From Thermothielavioides terrestris NRRL 8126 (Eukaryota > Ascomycota > Sordariomycetes > Sordariales > Chaetomiaceae): 64,000 nucleotides of DNA. Shown here one piece after another: positions 32,318 to 43,982 of this stretch. Location of the stretch: NCBI RefSeq assembly GCF_000226115.1, contig NC_016460.1, forward strand, positions 1,922,001-1,986,000. The letters are read 5' to 3'. Below the pieces are notes generated by a model. That model searched no databases. It worked only from the letters and a program-made list of their open reading frames with translations, and had not been told where the DNA came from. The position numbers were made by a program, and so were the translations under genes. Positions within the stretch are counted from its first letter, which is position 1; every line of letters begins with the position of its first letter.

Positions 32318-33561
32318 ATGGAGTCTACATCTACCACCTTGGAATACTTTGGTACAATACAGAGGCCCAAAGCACTTTGGCGGAAGGCACAGCGCTAACT
32401 TCCACTGATAGGATGTACAACCTTCAGACTCCGAACCAAGGGTGTCACGATATTCCTTGATTCATGGCTGGATAGACCTTCGGTCCTGCCCAAGTATCTC
32501 GCAGTCGACGATGTGACGGAAGCGGACTACATCATCATCTCTCACGCCCACTTCGACCAGTAACTATGGCCCCAGCTCGAACCCGGAGCGCCGGTTGATG
32601 ACCCCGTGCCCGTGGCTAATCAATGACTCTCACAACCCGCACAGTCTTCCCGGGGCCGACCGCATCGCGATTCGGACGGGCGCGATGGTGATCGCGAACT
32701 GCGAGGCGATCAACTGCTTGCGAAAGGCCGGCGTGCCAGAGGAGCAGCTGCTCCCCGTCCAAGGGGGCGAGAGACTGCCGCTGTTTACGCGGGAAGTTCG
32801 CCTCCGGGCGCAACGGGGCGAGGTGCCCCTGGCTGCGTGGCCGCCGGGCCGGCCGCCGTACCCGCACCACAGTCTCGCTGCGCTCTCCGTCCACGTCTGG
32901 CCATCCCTCCATGCCTTTGTGCCGTTTCCTCACCCGCAGATCATGGACACCGGGGTCGTCTACACGGATGACGAGCCGTACGCGAGCACGCTGGACATCA
33001 CGCTCGGCATGAAATACGGCCTGCTGAGACTGCGCGACGTGGTCCCGGCGGAGCAAATGGACGATGGGATGAGGTCGTTCTGCGACTACGTCGACGACCG
33101 CGAGAAGCACGTGTTCTCGCATTGCGACGGCGGCCAGCTCATGTACAACTTTATCATCGACGGCAAGGCGCTGCTCTGGAGCGCGCACCTAGGCGGCTAC
33201 GAGGGCATCCTGAAGAGCATCGAGCCGAAGCCCCAGATTGCGATCCTGGCGATCGCCGGGCGAGCCAACCTGGACGGCAGACCGTTTCGCGGGGTCGGCC
33301 GCCCAGTTTGCGTCCAAGCTCGTCCGGTGGTTGGGGCAGCCGAGGCAGGTCATCTGGTGCTTACACGATGAGAGGTAACGTGGCGCAGTCTCTCCATCGA
33401 AACCAGGGGAGGCAGAGGAGAACGAGCTGACATCTGATTTACTTAGCTGCATCGCGCCAGTCCGCGTGGACACGACGGCTGCTACCGAGACTGTGGAGCG
33501 AGAAACGAGTTCGACCATCTTGGACTTAGAGCCGGCGAAGTGCGTCGTGCTGGACCTCTAG
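32318..33561 (+). CDS. Metallo-beta-lactamase-fold hydrolase, apparently frameshifted
   Basis: This belongs to the UlaG-like/Zn-dependent hydrolase branch of the MBL superfamily. Exons are inferred at 32318-32351, 32412-32559, 32645-33374 and 33447-33561; introns are 60, 85 and 72 bp. The tiny first exon supplies MESTSTTLEYF, and splicing then gives GCTTFRL. The zinc motif HAHFDH (residues 56-61) is created across the second splice. Later features include VHVWPSLH, SHCDGG, and LWSAHLGG. Near 33291-33294 (run of four G) the reading frame must shift by one base to continue into the homologous-looking stretch AAQFASKLVRWLGQPRQVIW and the last exon. Without the shift, translation ends at 33371. 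This is either a real 1-nt insertion (pseudogene or truncated protein) or a sequence error. Confidence 0.75.
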
Positions 33562-34188
33562 CGAAGACAGCAATGTTTAATTCCTCGCAGGAGTGTTGTG
33601 AGATAGACGGGGAGAGTGGACATCTGATGATCTCTGCTTCCTCTCGAGACCATAGCTTCGAGAAACGCTTTTGACAGAGAATTTGCGTCTTGATTCTCAT
33701 CAGGCCTCTATGATCTGTATACCCGAACCGAATTCAAAGTGCAAGCAAAGCAGAGGTGAATGGTTGGCGAATCCCCAAAGTTCGGCTACCCGAGTTCCAA
33801 AAAAGAACAGAGGCAGCGGAAAATCTCCACTCTTCCACCATCGCCTTCGGGCAGTTGCTCGCTACAGACAGAATGTCTTTCAGCTCCACGGATGAGCGAT
33901 CGGCAGGCTCAACGCCCCAGGCCCCTGGAGCACTTGACCCCGCCGGCAACCCCCAGGCAACCCCCGCCGGCAGCTTCCCGTCTGCTTACCAGCAACACGG
34001 TACACCACCGGCAACCCCACAGAGGTATTCCACCACATAAACCGGAACTTCATACGGGCAGTATGACGGCCGTGGGTGTGGGGTATACTTAACCATGGAA
34101 ACCCTGACGAGCCCAGTGAACGAGCGGCAAAGAACCTGTGCACTTCCCTTGACGGCCACCATTGCATATCCTCCAGCAAGGCTACGAC
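33562..34188. other. Intergenic between MBL and FAD monooxygenase genes
   Basis: About 630 bp of promoter sequence for the monooxygenase. A degenerate family-C arm (around 33817-33860) lies here. No gene supported. Confidence 0.5.
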
Positions 34189-35981
34189 ATGGCGGGCTTC
34201 CGAGTCATCATCATTGGAGGCGGTCTTTCGGGGCCCCTGCTCGCTAACGGTCTCTTAAACAACGGCGTCGACTTCGTCCTATACGAACGAGACTCCGAGA
34301 CCGCCAAGTACGAAGGGTACCAGATTCGACTTGGCGAGGGAGCGCTGAGAGGTTTCGCCGCGTGCCTGACACAGTCACGCACTGAAGCCATCATGCGCAA
34401 GCTCGGAAAGTCCTCCGGCACCCACCAGACCGCGCCGGCGCTGTACACTTCGAAGTTCGAGCAGTTGGTCGATTTCTCAAAGGTGCCGTCCTACACGAAA
34501 TCCTCGGCCATCAACCGCGTCGTGCTACGGGACCTTCTCATGGAGCCGGTCAAGGCGGCCAAACGGGTCCAGTACCGGCGCGAATTCTCGCGCTACGAGA
34601 TCATTCGCGTGGACGAGGGCGCGGAGAAGGTCAAGGTGCATTTCAAGGACGGGTCCTCGGATATCTGCGACGTGCTCATCGGCGCGGACGGAAGTCGATC
34701 GAGGGTAAGTGGCCGCCCCTTGGTCCCCTACGATCGAGACATTCTTCGGTTTAACTAACTGAACTGCTAGATCAATCACCAACTGGGTCTCGACAATCTC
34801 GTCCCTCTCAAGTCGCATTGGTCGTTCTTGTCGAAGGGCAAGCTCCCTCGTGAACGCATGCTCGAGCTGCCTGAGCATCTCCAGAAAGGCCCCATCATAG
34901 TCTTTTCAAAGGGCATTTCGCTGTACTACGCCCGTATGTCCACCTTTCCTGAACTCCCGCCCGACTGCCACCACACGAATGTGTGCTAACGTCCCGGAAG
35001 TCTATCTCCCTGAAGATTTCCGTAATCAAAACGCCTCGAAGGACGGCACGAAAGTGATATCCTACGACGAGGAGGGCGCATCATTCTACTGGGGCTTGAA
35101 CGCCCCCGTGGAAATGGTCCCTTTTCAGAAGCCCGAGGAAATCAGGGACCGGAGACAGCTGTGTCTGGACCTCATCAAACATTGGGCTCCCGAGTTGTGA
35201 GAAAAGAACCTCCTACCCCCAATAAGGCCGTTTGCCGGCTTGCTGACGATCCGTGTGATACGCCAGCCATCGGATGCTTCGCGTTGGCGAGAACGACGCT
35301 GAAGCACCCGGCGTGCACGTCACCATGCTCAGCGCGAGCACCCAGCCAAGCCTGGGGTGGCGTGGGGACGTCCAGAGACGTGGAAACGACGGGCAAGGAC
35401 ATCCCCGCGTATGGCTTTGTGGAGATGCAATTCATGCTATGCAGCCCAACCGGTACGTTCTATCATCTCGATCGCGGGGGATGAGAGTCGATTCTTGGCA
35501 GGGTTCTTTTGTGAGCGGCAGAGAGACGCAAACAAAATTCACACCCATCCTCACCTGCCGAGGCAAGCGCCTAATACTTCCACGAGTTGCTGACGACGGT
35601 CTCCCACAGCGGCCAAGGAGGAAATCAAGCGCTGTCTGACTGCGCCGACCTCCTTCCACAACTGCTGCGGCTCCATTCGCTAGCCCACTCGCCAACCACA
35701 CTCGAGGTGCGCGCAGCTTGCAAGGAGTACGAGGCAGCGATGATCCCTCGAGCTTTCGCGTGGGTTCGGAAAAGCGGGGGCAGCAGCATGCCGGTGAGCA
35801 TACTCCCGAGTTCGATCTTCGCGTGGCCCTTTCTTTCATGTGGAGGTTCCCTGCTGACGAAGACTATCAACAGCATATCGACTTGGACGGCTGGTTAGGT
35901 ACACTTGTAAAGGCCGTGTCCTTCGTGGTTTTGCCGGTGTTGCAAATATATCATCGAGTAACGGCTGGCAGAGACAACTAG
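34189..35981 (+). CDS. FAD-dependent aromatic-type monooxygenase
   Basis: This is a group A flavoprotein monooxygenase (salicylate hydroxylase/zeaxanthin epoxidase-like) that hydroxylates a substrate with NAD(P)H and O2. Six exons are inferred (34189-34704, 34771-34933, 35001-35196, 35267-35452, 35610-35793, 35874-35981), giving 450 aa. The fourth intron is unusually long for this window (157 bp). The dinucleotide-binding motif is IIIGGGLSG (residues 7-15), followed by an E/R pair (LYERDS). The NAD(P)H/FAD 'DG' motif is LIGADGSRSR, and the FAD ribityl motif is CGDAIHAMQPN (343-353), the latter completed by a splice into RGQGGNQAL. The C-terminus has a hydrophobic stretch (LVKAVSFVVLPVLQIY) that could associate with membrane. 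It is in the same orientation as the P450 and MBL genes. Confidence 0.9.
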
Positions 35982-38900
35982 ATATCGCTCAGGCTGCATG
36001 CAGCATGTGAACATCCGCGTGTATGATTAGCTGTTCCTGTATCCGAGTTGTCAGATCTCGTCGCAGTGTTCGCTATATCTCAACCAAGCTGGCTATCGCC
36101 TGTTCTGATCTAAGAGACCAGGTCCCGCGGATCGTGTCTGATAATTGCGATATAAAGTAGATTGCAAGCTATAAAACTGTCTTGCCCCTCAGAAACTGTG
36201 ATATGGATCATCGTAGCATCTCCGTCAAGCGCGCTATGGTAGTTGTACGTTTTTCGAGATATGTACTGTTAGTCAATACCAAGAAAGAGATTATTGGCTT
36301 GATACTGATTGAATCCTTTTCCCTGTGCAAACGGATTTCAGGGGTAGTAAACAAATGAAGCTTGGTTGGCCTGGATACCAAGAGTGATTCGGTGATTCGT
36401 CGAAGCGCCCAACCACATCCGCTTGCCCCTCTGCCGTTTCCCAACCCGCTTTGCAGCCTAGCCGGGATGCTAAGCTTTTCCTGCAGCTCGGGGCGTGTCA
36501 GGAGTGCTGTGGCGAAAGAAGGTGGGCGGAGATGCACGCTCAGGTGACCAGTGTTTCATGCCCCAAACCCCCTGAAACCCTCAGGGCAAGGCGGCTTCGC
36601 CAACCACGTGGCAGGAAGGGGTGCTCGTCAAGTGCATCGCCACCTACGGGCTGAAGGGAGAGCAGCACGAAGGGTGGCAAAGAGGTGTCCGTCAACCCTG
36701 CTCCGCCACTTGAGCCGGCCAGCCGGCTCAACAGGAAGAGGATACCGAAGCGTGCCCCTCCAATCACCACAACCAGCACCCTCTCCCCCTCCCCCGAGAT
36801 CTCCCGCCCACCAAGCCCCCTCCATTCTACCACCACCTGCCTCAACGCCGTGAACCCCGCCAACGGCTCGCCCGACTTGGCAGGTTGAAGGCCGACTTGC
36901 TCTTCACGCCGCCTGCGAGCTGTTGTTGCCTGCAGTTGCCTGGCAGGACGGCTTGAATTATCCAGTGCACCCTCCCCTCTGGCACTCTGCGTGAGCCAAC
37001 TCCTTATCCTTGTCGTCCAACCTCACGCCACCAATAGCAAGACGACGTCTCGCCGAGCTGCCTTGTGTAACACACGCTTAGCGTCCCCCCCACCCCCCAA
37101 CCAACCTTTCCATTCTTCTCCCTCTCCTCTTCCTCCCCTCCTACCCCCTCACTCTCTCCTGCTCCTTACCGTGTACTACGAGGGAAAGGGGCATCGAACT
37201 TAGTCTGTCGAAGACTTCGGCTTACTCAACCAAAGGGCGCCACTGCCACGCTGTTTTTGTACCAAGGGGGCTGGAGCTAGCCCGCTTCTTAAGTCTAAGT
37301 TGGTGCTAAGGGGCGTCCGTTGATCCTCCAACCCTCTCTCTGCGCAGTCCGGTCAGTGGTAGCAACGTATCGCGGAGGCAACCGACTTCGCCCCCTGCAG
37401 TCCCCTTTCCCCACCGGCAGCTGCCTGGGGATGTGCGTTCGTGTCGTGCGCGACTGGACACGGCGGTTCGGGGAGCCTTGCGCCCTCCACCGCGCTTCTC
37501 AATCTGCACTGTGCGCGGAGGACGAAAGTTCTGAGGTCTGATTAGCGACAAGCCTGTGTTGATTATGGCGGTCGTCGTTGGTCGTGATCGCTCGGACGGG
37601 GCGGTGAAGGGTTTTCAAGAAAAAATAAAAACATCAAACAATCGAAAAATCGACTACTCGGCTCCCACGTGGCCGCGCATTGCCTGCGTGTCGCTGCAAC
37701 TCCTTGGAATCGAATGAACTGATTGAGAAAGACCGATCTTCTGATCTTTGCGACGCCAAGCTGCCCGGGGGGGGGGGGGGGGGGGCGGCCCCGGTGCTTG
37801 TTCACCGGGAAGAGAGAATGCGATTAATCATTATCCATGATCAAGTCAATGCTCCAGCACCCAGCTAGAGACGTATACCAGTCTACGGAGTAGGGTCGAG
37901 GGTCTAGGTAAAGCAATAAGACGACATTGGGCCGATGGAGACCGCTCGGTGCGGCGCGCCCCGCGCCGCGATTAGCGCCCAGCTGGGAAGCCGGGACGGT
38001 TCCAGGTTTGGCTACGGCGCTCCAAATCCATCACTGTCCATAAACGTGACACTCGTTTGCAACTGACTCCAACCAAATAAACAAACCTGGCCCACTTTCA
38101 AAATCGCTCTTCGCTATATGCAATAAAACATTGCCTACCCTGCCTATCGCTCCCGCTTACCTACCTTACCTATAGCTTGTGCGCACCTTGCCTCTACACT
38201 AGCTCCTATAGTTGTATACCCTATGGCACCTACAGTTGCGCACCTTGCGGCACCCACAGTTGCGCACCCTGCGACACCCACAGTTGCGTATTCTGCAGCA
38301 CCCACAGTTGCGCACCCTGCGGCACCCACAGGGCAGTTGCGTACTCTGCGGCACCCACAGTAGGTTGTGTAGGGCCTGCGGCACCCACAGGGCAGTTGCG
38401 CACCCTGCGGTACCCACAGTTGCGCACCCTGCGGCACCCACAGCTGCGCACCCTGCGGCACCCACAGGGCAGTTACGCACCCTGCGGCACCTACAGGGCA
38501 GTTGCGCACCCTGTGGCACCTACAGTTGCGCACCCTACCTGCGGCAGCCACAGTTGTGTACCCTGCCTGTGGCTTATGCGCACCCTGCTTGCAGTAGCTA
38601 TAGTTGTGTACTCTGCTTGCGGCAGCCACAGTTGTGTACCCTGCTTGTAGCTTATATACGCCTTGCCTATAGCTCCTAGAGATATTGCAAGGTGTAAGGT
38701 AGCTAAAATATCTTCAATTGCATAGAGCGGGGGGCGATTGTATAGAGCGAGGGGCGATTCTTAAAATCGGGTTGTAGTGGGGTAAGCTGGTTGCTGTGGC
38801 GATTGTTCGGCTGGCGGTCAGTTGCAAATGGGTTTGGGTTAATGGACAGTGAAGGATTTGGAGCGCCGTATTTGGTGGGTGAAGAGTGGGGTGGAGGCGA

Positions 38901-39564
38901 TGCTGTGCACTTGCACCACGCAGCGCTGCTGGACTCGGGGTGTGTCAACAGCCACACAAGCCAAGGCGCGCTCGCAGCTTCGGCTTCTCTGCGCGGTACT
39001 CTCACAGGACAGCTGTCAATCCTACGTGGTCGATACTGTACTGTCAGCTCGCCTTGATCTCTGCAAAGGTTGCTCAAATTTTTGCACGTGCTGAGAGTCG
39101 ATGGGTGGTCCTGTCGGAGCGCGCAGGCCGAGGTCAGCCAGTGGCGGGCATGGCGGGCATGGCGGGCATGGGTGGCGGGGCGGATCGTTGCGGAGGCGGT
39201 GCGGCCAGCGAGGCACAGGCAGGCGGCCTGTCGCCGCAGCGGCGGACTTGCAGGAAGGCAGGAGAGCACCCAGCCCGAGCCTCAATGCGAGGCCGGAAGG
39301 AGGCCGCGCAACAGGCTCTTCTAGGTGCCAGGTAAGGTACCTTAGTGGTGTGGCTGAGCAGGAAAAGCAGACATGTAAAGTTGGGAGATGCATCGCATAT
39401 CGAGTTATTTACAATAAGGCCAATTCCATCCCCTATCCCCTAAACAACAGTCCGTACATTGCGAGTTTTCGCCCTGACGAGCCGAGAGATGACATGCTCG
39501 CCAGCAACAGGCCGCTGACCTGTGCCTCGCTCGCCGAAGCGCCTCCGCAACCATCCGTATCGCC
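35982..39564. other. Long gene-poor interval with repeats
   Basis: This 3.6 kb region has no supported gene. Near 36225-36238 there is a remnant end of family B (AAGCGCGCTATGGTA). Pyrimidine-rich tracts lie around 37080-37170, a G19 homopolymer is at 37767-37785, and a minisatellite spans 38176-38680 (listed separately). The many overlapping open frames at 36.5-37.5 kb and 38-39.4 kb are low-complexity chance frames. Confidence 0.55.
38176..38680. repeat. 24-bp minisatellite array
   Basis: About 20 imperfect head-to-tail units are built on a 24-bp period (core GCACCCACAGTTGCGCACCC plus TGCG). Some units carry an extra GGCAG-like insertion, and the outer units are more diverged. Because 24 is divisible by three and the unit lacks stops in several frames, spurious frames of 150-160 codons run across it on both strands. 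Confidence 0.9.
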
Positions 39565-42500
39565 ATGCCTGCCACCGACCTCCGCCTGCTCGCCCTCGAC
39601 GGCGGCGGCGTCCGCGGCCTGTCCTCCCTCATGATCCTCCGCCGCCTCATGGAGAGCGTTGATCCCGACGCCGACGCCCCGCCCAAGCCCTGCGACTACT
39701 TCGACATGATCGGCGGCACCAGCACTGGTGGCCTGATCGCCATCATGCTGGGCCGCCTGCGCATGACCGTCGACGAGTGCATCGATGCCTACACCACGCT
39801 GTCCGACAGAATATTCAAGAAGAAGAACCACCGCGTAACCATCACAGGCAAGCTCCAGGGGCGGTTCGACGGCGCTGAGCTGGAGCGCGCAGTCAAGGCC
39901 ATCTTGGTCAATCGCGGCCTCGGCGAGGATGCACTGCTCAAGGACCCTGATTCTCCTTGCAAAGTGTAAAGCAACCCCTGTATCTTACCTATCGGACCTG
40001 CGGGCGGTCTTCACTAACTTCTGCCAGCTTTGTCTGCGCCACGAGCAAAGAGACGGGCCAAACTGTCTGCCTGGCCAACTACCGCTCCCCGCGCCGCGAC
40101 AACTCCGACCTCCTCAACGCTACCACAATCTGGCAGGCCTGCCGCGCGACATCGGCCGCGACAACCTTCTTCGACCCGATTGCCATCGGCCCCTTCAACC
40201 AAGAGTTCGTCGACGGAGCCTTCGGCGCGAACAATCCAGTCTACGAGCTGTGGAACCAGGCCAAGGACCTGTGGGGCGATCAGCTGCGGGGCAATCTCAG
40301 ATGCCTCGTCTCCATCGGCACGGGCCTGGCCGCCCTGCAACCCGTGCGCGACGACGTACTCGGAATCTCGGCCACGCTGAAAGCCATCACAACGGAAACG
40401 GAGAAGACAGCAGAGCAGTTCCGTCGCGACAAGTCGGACCTCGACGATGAAGGGCGCTATTACCGCTTCAACGTGGACCGCGGGCTCGAGGAGATCGGGC
40501 TCGAGGAGTCCACTAAGAAGAAGGAGATTGCGGCTGCGACGCAACGATACCTCGAGTCGCAGGCCGTGTTCAAGCAGATGAAGGCGTGTGCGAACAACAT
40601 CGCCGGGCGAGAGTGTAAGTTTGATCATGACTGGCTGGTGTAGTCAATCGCTTACTTACTCGCTGGTGCATCATATCAGACCACGGCCCCTACCGAACAT
40701 CGTTCAGCCTGCAAGGCGTGCCCGCATCGAGCCACTTCGTAGCCCGACCGTCCGATACCGAAGAGCTCGAAAAGCACCTTCTCCCACCACGCCGCTCACG
40801 AACAACCCAGCGGCGGATATTCGTCCTATACGGACTCGGTGGGATTGGGAAGACACAGCTGGCAGCCGACTTCGCCCGACGGCACCAGGCCGCCTTCAGC
40901 TCGGTCTTCTGGCTGGATGGCCGATCGGAGGACCGGCTGAGGCAGAGCCTTGCGAGCTGTGCACGCAGGATACCGGAGGGCCAGATTCCCGAGCGGAGCA
41001 GGACCGCTGTGTTGCACAGCGGGGAGGATCTCAAGACGGTGGTGAACGACGTGCTGGACTGGCTCGCGCGGCCGGACAACAGCGACTGGCTCCTCATCTT
41101 TGACAATGTCGACTATGGCGTCGATCAGGGCAGCGAGACGGGCGCCTATGACGTCCGGCGCTATCTGCCCGGCGACCATGGGTCGGTGCTGATCACGACG
41201 CGACTGGCGCGGCTGGCGCAGTTGGGCGGCTCGATGCAGCTGAGAGCGGCCGACGAACAACTGGCCAAGGCCATTTTCCAGCAGTGGCGCGGAGCAGACG
41301 GAGGTGAGCTTTCTTTCCACTGTGTATGAGTTTGGTCTGGTCTGGTACTGATAGATGGGCTGGCCATAGCTATGGACGAGGCCGGCAGAGAGCTGCTCGC
41401 TCTGCTCGACGGCCTTCCGCTCGCGCTGGCACAGGCTGCCTCATACATCCGGGAGACCGGGCTCGAAACCGCGTCGTACGTTCGGCTCTACAAGCAGCAG
41501 TGGTCCGACCTGATGGGATCGGACGGGGGATCGGGCTCGCCGCTGCTGGACTACGAACATGGAAGCGTCGCGACGACGTGGACGGTATCGTTTAAGGCGG
41601 TCGAGGCACAAAACATGAATGCGGCGAACCTGCTCCGTCTCTGGGCCTTCCTCGACGGCCGAGACCTTTGGCATGGCCTGCTGCAGCCGGTTGCCGATGG
41701 CGGAGAGCAGTGGCCTGGATGGCTGTGTGACATCGCAGGCAACGAGGTCCGGTACTTGGACGCTGTTCGACTACTGCTCCGGTACTCGATGATCGACTCT
41801 CAGGAATCAGTGCCGGGGAGCCATATGATGCATCCGGTGGTGCATAGATGGGCGTCGCACATGCAGGATAGCGCCGGGAAAAGAGTCTTCCTGCGGCTGG
41901 CGGTGATGGTAGTTGGGTCATCGGTGCCCAGCAGTACGAAAAAAGACTACTGGGTGGGCCAGCGGCGGCTCCTGCCGCATGCGGAGAGGTGCTCATATTG
42001 GATAGGAGAGATTTGTGGAATGGGGCGAAGCTTTGAGGACGCGGCGGCGATACACGCAATGCGTATGTTGGGCCTCCTCTACAGCGATCAAGTCCGGCTG
42101 ACGGAAGCCGAGTCGATGTATCAGCGGGCGCTCGAAGGCTCTGAGAAAGTGCTCGGACCAAACCACACATCGACTCTCGACCTTGTCAACGCCTTGGGCA
42201 ACCTCTATGTGAATCAAGGCCGGCTAGCAGAAGCTGAGCCTATGTATCAGCGGGCGCTAGAAGGCCGCGAGAAGGCGCTTGGGCGGGATGACGTATTTAC
42301 TCTGTCGACGGTCAATGACTTCGGCATCCTCTATAGGAAGCAAGGCCGGCTAACGGAAGCCGAGTTGATGCATCAGCGGGCGCTAGAAGGCCGCGAGAAG
42401 GCCCTTGGAAGGGACCACGCATTGACTCTCTCCACGGTCAACGACTTAGGTATCCTCTATAAGAAGCAAGGCCGGCTAAGGGAAGCCGAGTCGATGTTTA

Positions 42501-43023
42501 AGAGGGCGCTAGATGGCTACGAGAAAGCGCTCGGACGGGACCACGTATTGACTCTCTCTACGGTCAACGACTTAGGCATCCTCTACTGGAAGCAAAATCG
42601 GCTAAGGGAAGCCGAGTCGATGTTTAAGCGAACGATAGAAGGTTACGAGAAGGCACTTGGACGGGACCACGTATCGACTCTTGCAGTAGTCAGCAACTTG
42701 GGCATAATCTATGGCGATCAAGGCCGGCTAACGGAGGCCGAGTCGATGTTGCAGCGGGCGCGATCTGGGTTGTGGGTCGCCTTAGGGCCGTCTCATTGGA
42801 AAACCGAGGCTGTTATAGAGAATCTAGATTGGTTGGCAGATGCCAAAGGTACGTCTAAGACACTGCAATTACCTACCTGCGTATTTCGTCCACTAAAGAT
42901 TTGTGTATAGATTCGTTGGCTAAAACCGAGCCACCACCGCGGAAAGCTAAAGTGAGAATGCTGGAGAGATTGCGGGTTAAGTTTCGTCGGTTTCCTCAGG
43001 AGCGAAGGTGTCCACCGAGTTGA
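39565..43023 (+). CDS. Patatin / NB-ARC / TPR NLR-type protein (PLP-1-like)
   Basis: Five exons are inferred (39565-39965, 40028-40614, 40680-41303, 41370-42848, 42911-43023; introns 62-66 bp), giving 1067 aa. The N-terminal patatin-like phospholipase has the oxyanion motif LDGGGVRG (11-18), the nucleophile serine in GTSTG (51-55) and the catalytic Asp in DGA (196-198), so it appears active. NB-ARC: Walker A GLGGIGKT (381-388), Walker B LLIFDNVD, GSVLITTR, GLPLAL and MHPVVH. Six 42-residue TPRs span about 768-1019. A short basic tail follows. This is the architecture of fungal NLRs such as Neurospora PLP-1, which triggers cell death when it detects incompatible SEC-9 SNARE alleles. A similar allorecognition or defence role is inferred here. 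All catalytic motifs are intact. Confidence 0.93.
42059..42814 (+). repeat. Six 126-bp TPR-coding repeats within the NLR gene
   Basis: Repeats start at 42059, 42185, 42311, 42437, 42563 and 42689. Each encodes a 42-residue kinesin-light-chain-type TPR (pattern LGILYxxQGRLxEAESMxxR, then ALxGxEKALGRDHxxTLST). The central units are very similar at DNA and protein level, while the first and last are more diverged as capping repeats. Differences concentrate at a few surface positions. Confidence 0.9.
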
Positions 43024-43701
43024 GGTGCGGCGAAGGATGAACCGAATGGCAAACGACCGTCGGCAGGCCCTGTGGAGACTCTGGTACTTCAGGTTGCAAG
43101 CGGGAAGCGGCGCTAGGCTCAAACCATGATTATTTTGGAAATTCAAGGCTCACCTAGTGACACTTAGAGCCGAGTAAACAATAAAAGGTTGCCAAGATGA
43201 TCTCTTATCATGTTGGGGCGCACCGGCCTCTGAGTGACAACGGATATCCGAGGAACGGACAGGGCTGCTGTGTTGCGCTGTCGGCGGTTTTCAGGGGTTA
43301 CAAATCTCGGAGGGTTACTGCGGCCGTGGATCTCTCGAGTTGGCAAAGATTGTTACCTAATCAAGTGCGTTGGGAAAGCCCCTACACCTCCAAATAGCGG
43401 AGTATGATAGACAATTGTGGCGGGAGATGCTCGCGTCATAGTAGCGATTTTCGTCAGGTGGCTTGATCTCAGAGTGACTGCTGCTTGCGTCAGGCGAGGA
43501 GTACCAATCGTGATAGAGAGGAGACGTCGTTGAGGTCATTCTTACTTACTGATCGTTTGCCAAGTGGACATTTATTGAAGGCCCATTGCCCCCTGTTGGT
43601 TCTCATCGAGTTCTTTCAGTTTGCGTACGTCTTGAATAATTAAGGGGCACAATTCGCAGCATCTCTCCCCGGACCCAGCTATTCAGTTACAAGTTCGCAA
43701 G
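43024..43701. other. Intergenic between NLR and SMP genes
   Basis: About 680 bp with no supported gene; it holds the promoter of the SMP-domain gene. Confidence 0.5.
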
Positions 43702-43982
43702 ATGACCAAGGGTGGAATGAGCAAATCGGATGCTTCGCGCATCCAGTCTTCACAGGTGAAGGCTATGAATATCTGTCGTCAAAGTGTTTTCTTCTGACGA
43801 AATCACAGGCCAAAAGTGGCGGCGACATGTCCTCTAGCGGCTTCGCAGCTCGTGCGCAGTCTGCCGCAGACCGGGCTGCTGCTTCGCAGGCAACCTCGGC
43901 TCCCCACGGATCGGGTTTGGGTTCCTCCCAATCGAACCAACCCAGCACTGGATCCAGTGCTCAGTCGGGAACAAAGAAATGA
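43702..43982 (+). CDS. Small SMP-domain (seed maturation protein-like) protein, 75 aa
   Basis: There are two exons, 43702-43755 and 43809-43982, separated by a 53-bp intron (GTGAAG...CACAG) that removes an in-frame TGA. The product begins MTKGGMSKSDASRIQSSQ and continues AKSGGDMSSSGFAARAQSAA, matching the LEA-like SMP motif of short, hydrophilic fungal proteins. The remainder is Ser/Gly/Gln-rich and disordered. Such proteins are associated with desiccation or spore stress tolerance; that role is inferred from the family. It is easily missed because both exons are short. Confidence 0.78.

Noticed and set aside
38144..38679. 150-160 codon Cys/Pro/His/Val-rich frames on both strands
   Set aside because: Produced by the 24-bp minisatellite; absence of stops follows from a period divisible by three.
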